From NCBI GenBank assembly GCA_022266195.1, contig WHVY01000001.1:10292001-10356000 (forward strand): a stretch of 64,000 nucleotides of DNA. The letters are read 5' to 3'. The translations under genes and the position numbers were made by a program. Positions 57,852 through 64,000 of the stretch are shown here, piece after piece (the first letter of the stretch is position 1; each line of letters begins with the position of its first letter). Below the pieces are notes generated by a model that made no database searches, was not told where the DNA came from, and saw nothing but the letters and a program-made list of their open reading frames with translations. This DNA comes from Tetranychus cinnabarinus. Its lineage: Eukaryota; Arthropoda; Arachnida; Trombidiformes; Tetranychidae.

Positions 57852-60546
57852 TCAGCTTTCTGAATAATTATCAAATGGTTCATCCTTAGTCTGATTATCA
57901 TCACCAAGTCCTAATTCTGTAAGTAATGGGATAATTTCATTACCAGTGTCTTCAAGTTGAGATATAACTGAGTTAGCATCTTCCTGAGCCAAATCTGACA
58001 GAAAATGTATAAAGAATTCATTCTATTAAATTCTGATAATTGGAAAGACTATAATCGAATATTTGGAAATTCTTCAAAGCCAACAATTTACATGACGATT
58101 TTTTAAGTAAATTAAAACTTACCATTATAACCAAGCGATGAAACAGTTTGGCGAGTTGATGAAGGTGTTAATCGATCTGTAGAGTTTTCACTCGTCGGAT
58201 TAATTGTTGAACGTGTTGGTTGGCCTTGATCTTCTGATTGCTGATTGGTTTCTCTGGTCATCTCATAATATATCTTCAACTCAAGCGGTGTTTTCAGCTC
58301 AGAGATTATAGATGAGCCACCGTTAGCTGATCCGGCACTTAATCGCCTGATTCTTTCCCGGGTTTTACTTTGATTGTAATACTCTAATACTTGGCTCATC
58401 CCTGGTCGCTTTTTCATCATTTTATTAGCACAGTCAAGACCCAGACGAATTAAATGACCGAACCAGTGATCATCACCAACACTTAATCCCATTCTAGGAT
58501 CTTTTAAGTGAACACAGTCTTTTCGAGGTTCGTCCAATTGTCCAGCAGCCAATTCTTCTTGGACCAATTCTAGGAGTAACCTTTTACCATCATAGGCACG
58601 TCTTCCAGTGGCCATTTCAAGCATAACAATACCATAACTGAACACATCCACAGCTGGACTCAACATTTTGTTTCGCAGATATTCCGGTGGAAGGTAAACA
58701 CATGTACCATGGACTGAGGTCACTGTTAAATGAGTGTAATTACCTTTACTTGTTGAAGACAAAATTTGTCTTGCTAAACCAAAATCACCCAATTTACATT
58801 GAAACTGTGAATCAAGTAAAACATTGGCACTTTTAACATCACCATGAACCAAAGGTTTACCTCGAAGTGTATGCAAAAAATTCAAAGCTTTGGCAAGTCC
58901 TTCGCCAATTGATGCTCGTTGGTCCCATGTCAGTGGACAAGTATTACCTTTGCACAACAATCTGTTGAATTTGGATAAATTTTTAATTATAAATGAATTA
59001 AGTTTGGTTTCAATTAAAATTATTTCTTCTATCCTAATCACTTACCTGTCTTCAAGTGAACCATTTGGCATGTATTGGTACAATAAACAAGCTTCAGGGC
59101 CATCTAAACTAATCCCATAAAGCGGTAATATGTTATCAATTCTGTATTGATTTAATGCTCGTAACTCAATTTTTGCTTGGTGCCTAAAAAAGATAAATTT
59201 TAATGAAAGCTTGTAATTTTGTTTGATCTTTGATGAAATTGTTCAACTTACATGCTATCACAACTTTTGAGTCTTTTAATTGCCACTTCAGTTCCCTTCC
59301 AAACTCCCTTATAAACTACACCGAAACCTCCTCGACCAATGATGCGATCTTTACTAAAATCATCGGTAGAAATGAGAAGTTCTTTGTATGGTATTTCTAG
59401 TCCTTCCAGAAAATTTTGGCCTGAACTTGTTGAACACTCTGATGGAGTCACTGAGATACTTTTATCTTTAAATTTAGATCCTGGCAGATTTATATGTTTT
59501 GATGGTGACGGATTAGCTGGACCAGCTGCAACGGACAAAGTCTCTGCACTCAAATCATTCCATCTATCTTTATTGAGAATCTTTTGTTCAACGGAATAGC
59601 TTGCAGCTGGTGCTGTTGGTTGATGATTGATAATTCGTTTTTTGCCCTTTCCACTCACTCCTGATGAATCCTGATGACCTTTATCAACTTCATCCAATTC
59701 CGAGTCTCTACTTTTACCGGTTGGATAATATTGTCGAGTGTTTACCTCTTCATTCGTGTTATCAGCATTTGAATCGTTGATGTTGATCCGTTGGATTCCT
59801 CGAAGTTGACTCTCTTCATTACTCCTTTGAGAGGCTGATGATTGTTTCCTAATAATACGATTTCCATTGTTATCAACACTTCTATCGAAAACAGGACTGT
59901 TTTGATTTAAATCGATATCAAACTCATCATCTTCATCACCATCTTGAGATCCCAAACATATTTGCTTCAGTTTAGGATCAACGTGTGGAGCCAAAACTAA
60001 CATCGCTCTTTTATGGCCCATATCGTGTAGATATTTGAATAAGTGGCGAACCTGTCCATTGGTTTGTTCCCAACGCACTAGAAGATCATTTGTCGGAGAT
60101 CCATTCCTTAAGATGGCATGAGAAATCAAAGTTAACTGTGTATCATTTATCCCCATGTACTGTCCACCCAAACGATGCCATTTACCATCAGCATCTAATA
60201 AATCACATAGAGATTTACGCACATGATAAGGCAAATCATAAATGTATTTGATTACAGTTGATTTAGTGGTCAACTTATTGGCCATTGTATTGACAACTGT
60301 ATCAATGGAAGTTCTTGAAGTGGTTGTTGTCGTTGATGATAAGGTTGGTAACAGTTCAGTTGCTGCTTCGTAAGCAACAACAGTTGATGGAGATGAAGTT
60401 AAACTAATTCTGGGTTGATTACAATTTTCCGCAGTTGATTTATCATTATTGATGGTCTCTTTAACAACACCATTAACACCACATGTTGAACATCGTTGGC
60501 TTGATGAGTTTAAATAATTGGAATGGTTACAAACAAATGAATGCAT
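57852..60546 (-). CDS. pll: Pelle/IRAK1-type death-domain Ser/Thr kinase
   Basis: Four coding exons: 59252..60546, 59046..59183, 58123..58961, 57852..57994; the 2415 nt code for 804 aa, all junction phases matching. A death domain spans about 100-195 (DLPYHVRKSLCDLLDADGKW, then MGINDTQLTLISHAI), then a disordered linker, then the kinase: Gly loop GRGGFGVV 404-411, catalytic Lys 424 (VAIK), a Tyr gatekeeper region LLYQYMPNGSLED, HGD at 517-519, DFG at 537-539, and activation/P+1 segment HGTCVYLPPEYL. HGD in place of HRD, with the LGDFGLAR and YLPPEY pattern, favours Pelle/IRAK1 over IRAK4/Tube-like kinases. It acts in the cytoplasm below Toll and MyD88 in innate immune and developmental signalling. 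The last exon is short and acidic. Confidence 0.95.
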
Positions 60547-61082
60547 TGAAAAAAGGTTGAAAGTTGAATACGATGGAAAAGGTGTAACAGTTGAAGAATA
60601 AAGAAATTATGTTTTCATTGTTAAATTATTCACTTTATCCTGACATATTAATTAATTATGAGATATAAAATTGGATTAAACATTTATACTGGTAATTAAA
60701 TTAGTTTGGTGATACTCTTTGAATAAAGTAAACCGTTAAGATATGGTAATGATAGACAATAAGTTGAAAAAAAGGTTGCTGTCAATTTTGTGGAAATTTC
60801 ATGCAACTATATTTCCTCATTTTAACAAATAAACAAACTACATCAAGAGAGAAATTTGATACCACGTGACTGCTGACGCAATTAACGTCCTAAAAAAGAT
60901 AATGACAAACCTGTATAAATACCTGAGCTAGTGATTGAAAGTCGGTTAGCCAGTCACTCTTTCATTCAACTTTTAAAGTGAAACTTTCAGGTAGGAAGAC
61001 AATAATAGAGTTACGGTAAAAATAGACAGTCACCATTGTTTTGGTCATTTATTCAGTGTCGCTTGATATTTTTTTCGGTGAG
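60547..61082. other. Intergenic upstream of Pelle
   Basis: Likely 5' UTR and promoter of the kinase gene. Otherwise AT-rich with no gene seen. Confidence 0.45.
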
Positions 61083-61296
61083 AGTCTAGTTATACGGACA
61101 CATATAATAAACAGTGCTATAGATTCAAATAAATAATCGATTATTATCGCGCTCTAGGTCGGACTAGGTTAGGTTAGGTTAGATTAGGTTAGGTTAGGTT
61201 AGGTTAGGTTAGGTTTGGTTAGGTTCGGTTGGGCTTGGACGGCCTGGGGCCTCAATTAACGGCTTTGTTATTGTTTTGTGTCCGTATAACTAGACT
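61083..61296. mobile_element. 214-bp inverted-repeat element enclosing a telomeric TTAGG array
   Basis: Exact 19-bp inverted repeats, AGTCTAGTTATACGGACAC at 61083-61101 and its complement at 61278-61296, bound a segment whose centre (about 61165-61230) is a slightly degenerate (TTAGG)n run. A short non-autonomous element carrying telomere-like DNA is the simplest reading. No clear target duplication is seen. Confidence 0.75.
61165..61230 (+). repeat. Interstitial (TTAGG)n array
   Basis: About a dozen TTAGG units with a few substitutions (TTAGA, TTTGG, TTCGG); G-rich strand on plus. TTAGG is the arthropod telomere repeat. Confidence 0.9.
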
Positions 61297-62461
61297 GTTA
61301 CCTTTTTTTCACATATGATAGCTTTGAATCATCTTGAGACATTGACTTTTTCATTATTTGCCATTTGATTCTTATTTTTATCATGATAATATTTTGTTGA
61401 AATTTTTCGTTTCTGTCCTCATAAGGTGAGTCTAAAAATTAGCTAAGCTACCGAAAGATGTAGATCGCGATCTTACAGAGGTTGAACCGATTGATGGACA
61501 CGAATCAAGTAAATCAATATTTTTGGTTTTCATTGAGAGTGATTACTAAATGCAAGTATTGAAATAAGTAGTGAAAATCAAGTATGGCTAATGGTTTAGA
61601 GTTAATCGTAACAGTGTTTTCCGAGTAAATGTGGATTGAGATCAAGTTTATTAATATTTATAAATTGAATATTCACTTAAGTTTGGAAAGCTAATCTAAA
61701 TACAAGATGTAGATTTGTGTAATAACTTACAATTATAACATAACAGGTTGGTTGAATAGTAAAAAAGAGTCGATTAACAATGAAATGAAAGTCTTAATAT
61801 GGACTGGATGACTTGGGACATCTTAACAGGGGCTGGGAAGATATCAAAATAGGGACAGCTTTAAACCGTCCAATCATCCGAAGGAACAAGATTCAGTTGA
61901 TTTCCAGATAAAAATTTCCTTTTGTTTGTAATCACTTCATAGAGATCAAATGAGCTCATCACAATAGTTTACATCAGTAATAATCTTGATGAATAGCAAT
62001 TTAAACTTTTGTAAGAAGCCTTGAGCTTTAACAAATCAACTTTTTTTTCCAGGTAAATTTGGTGTAAAGTGAATGAAAATAGTTAAATATAAACATTTAC
62101 ACAACAATAAGTGACTAGAACAAGATGCAATCCAAGAACGAAGATCCAGATATTTGTAGCAACTCGTTAGTTTTCAGACAAAATAATGGATTGAATGATT
62201 TATAACAAGTTTTAAATTTGAAGCTCTGGAAGTCGTTAGAAATATTTAGATAAATCGAAAAGACTAGTAAATTTTACAATCAATTGTTCATATTGAATGA
62301 TTTAAATCAGTTAATGATGAACTAAATGTAGGCTTTGTTTATGTTGTTGCCATTGTACTATTGGAGAAGAGGGAAAATTAAATTTGAAAAAGTATCGTCT
62401 GCCATTTTTATACAGTTTTAGTGAGATTCATTTTGTTCAATTGTTTTTCAATGTAGAGTAA
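61297..62461. other. Intergenic, 3' flank of the second transporter
   Basis: AT-rich. Includes the probable 3' UTR of the minus-strand transporter. No other gene seen. Confidence 0.45.
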
Positions 62462-63359
62462 TCAATTATTAGCTGATATAGTGATGGTCGGAATTGAAGC
62501 TAAGTTAACTAAATTTTCTGGTGTTTTTTTATGATCACCAGCACATCCACAAAGAAAAACACTTTTAAAGCTTTTTGGATCACTTGTGTACCATTTGTTA
62601 AGAGCGACGATGATTACTCCAAAAACCAGGATAAATGCTCCAAATAAGCTTGTCCAAGCAACTGCTTCTTTCAAAATAGTGATCTGATACACAAAAGCCA
62701 TTACAATGTCCATGGTACGAGCCAATGAAACTGGACCAGCTTTTTCTAGTTTAAGAGATAACGTCATCAATGCTTGACCAGCTATTCCGGTTACACCGCA
62801 AACCAAAAGGAGAACATAGTCTTGGATTCCTTGAGGCCAAACCAAAAGATCACGAATAATGAGCAAGATTGTTCCAAGTATTACTGTGACCGCTGAATGC
62901 CAAAAAATGACCACAGAAGACGGGGTTACCTGTAGTTTCCGAATACAAATGAAGACCGAGGCAGCTCCACAGCAAGCTCCAAGAGCTGTTAAAGTGCCCG
63001 TTGTACGAGTTGAAGCATAAGCATCATTTTGATCGGTATCAAAGTCGGGAAACAGGAAGCTAGGCTTGGAGATGAGGAGGACTCCGATCATGGCAAATAT
63101 GATGGAAACGTACTGGACCAAGCCACATGGTTCACCGAGAAACAGGTAAGCAAAAAAATTGACAAACACCGGTGATGAAAAAATTATTGACTGTGAATCA
63201 CCTAATGGTATCAATTTAATTGACACATAGGTTAGTATTAGACCAATACAACCGGTGAGACAACGTAAGGCCAGAGGAACTCTTTCGGATGGGATCGATT
63301 TCAGATCATGTTTGCATAAGATTACCACAATGGAAAAGGCTATCAATGTGATGAGTGAT
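62462..63359 (-). CDS. SLC35G-like EamA/DMT-family transporter, partial (first exon not found)
   Basis: The exon starts at 63359 after an acceptor (TTAAAG) and runs to a TGA at 62462; about 298 residues from RSLITLIAF onward. It covers some nine membrane segments of the EamA fold, with ISKPSF and LKLEKAGPVSLART motifs shared with the transporter at 44723-47567, and ends in a hydrophilic tail. The acceptor falls at the same place and phase (AG|A, Arg-Ser) as intron 1 of that paralogue, so a first coding exon is expected upstream. None with a matching donor was found up to 64000; it may lie beyond the window. Unlike the other copy, the 3' part has no intron. Substrate unknown. Confidence 0.85.
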
Positions 63360-64000
63360 CTTTAACGAAATTGAAAAGGTAAAAAAGGTAAATATATTTA
63401 ATTTTTTTTTCTATAAATTTCCTGAAAATTTATGATCAACTTATCGAAACAAAAGTCAGATCATTCTGTGTTCCAAGCTATAAATCATCAGATTTCCAAT
63501 TTCAATATTACAGAATTGTTGTCAAGTTGAAATCTACTGGTGGAATGTAGCTCAGAACCTTTCAGTCAATTTCAATGTTTCTATTTTTGGTTTGATTTAG
63601 TTCAGTATTTCAACTTAAAAATTTTTACGAAGCATTTTTTGATTAAATGCTATATATTATTAATAGATTATCAAATTAATGAGTTGAAAAAGATGATCTT
63701 GCCAAATCTCCTGGTGAATAATTTTACTAATCTTTTTTTTTGGTTTTTAACAATGATATCAGGTCTGGAGCAATGCCGAGTTCAAAGAAAATACATTCTC
63801 ACACTGATTCATGTTCAGTTGAAACTAGCGAAGGTCAAAAAAGTTCAATCATCATTCATATTTCAATGAAATTAATAATGTCAATAATTTGATATAGCAA
63901 TGCTGTATATGAAAAGCTTACACAAAAATCGTCACTGTTTGTACAACAAAAACTAAAGAAATTATGGAAATCAATATCAATTAGTCAGTTGATATGACAA
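63360..64000. other. Presumed intron 1 of the second transporter
   Basis: AT-rich. A 109-codon plus-strand frame (63540..63869) has Phe/Ile/Leu-rich, non-protein-like composition and is not called. No exon 1 candidate seen. Confidence 0.4.

Noticed and set aside
1..64000. CRISPR arrays, operons, bacterial-type promoters or ribosome binding sites
   Set aside because: The sequence is eukaryotic, with spliced genes and mono-genic units; no regularly spaced direct repeats with unique spacers were seen.

Overview
The window is nuclear DNA of an animal with an AT-rich, compact genome. Confirmed introns are short and bounded by GT..AG. The genes include animal regulators (MIER, Pelle/IRAK, GTF3C6) and there is an interstitial (TTAGG)n array, the arthropod telomere repeat. 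Two families of small secreted helical proteins look lineage-specific. I infer an arthropod, plausibly an acariform mite such as a spider mite; the species call is an inference and no marker gene here proves it.

Layout. 0-2 kb: a two-exon minus-strand gene whose second exon begins with a histone-H3-like MARTKQT, then a 503-bp long-TIR transposon with 8-bp target duplications. 5.6-8.4 kb: block A, a divergent pair of secreted-protein genes (P minus, Q plus). 8.4-19 kb: a gene-poor tract with a large foldback repeat. 19-28 kb: a run of minus-strand genes: intronless DHX8/PRP22 helicase, a GT31 galactosyltransferase, GTF3C6, and a protein with a TOX-like C-terminal Cys/His motif but no HMG box. 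29.7-32.5 kb: block B, an inverted copy of block A (Q' minus, P' plus). 32.9-34.4 kb: tandem repeats around a frame-broken ORF. 34.4-44.6 kb: gene-poor, with an 884-bp mariner-type non-autonomous element.

44.7-54.4 kb is a mosaic made by tandem duplication of an ancestral segment SLC35G-like transporter (+) / tRNA-Arg-TCT (-) / ribosomal protein eS12 (-). The left copy keeps the intact transporter, the right copy keeps the intact RpS12, and both keep a tRNA. The truncated partners are decaying pseudogenes, invaded by a LINE remnant, a 271-bp TA-flanked element and a hairpin element. 55.5-60.5 kb: MIER1-like ELM2/SANT corepressor (+, five exons) and a Pelle/IRAK1-type death-domain kinase (-, four exons), converging tail to tail. 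61.1 kb: the TTAGG array inside 19-bp inverted repeats. 62.5-63.4 kb: a second SLC35G-like gene (-) whose first exon was not found.

The genes are independent housekeeping, signalling and secreted-protein loci rather than an operon. The shared theme is local duplication: the P/Q pair as an inverted repeat about 21 kb apart, the transporter/tRNA/RpS12 segment in tandem, and two transporter paralogues sharing an intron position.
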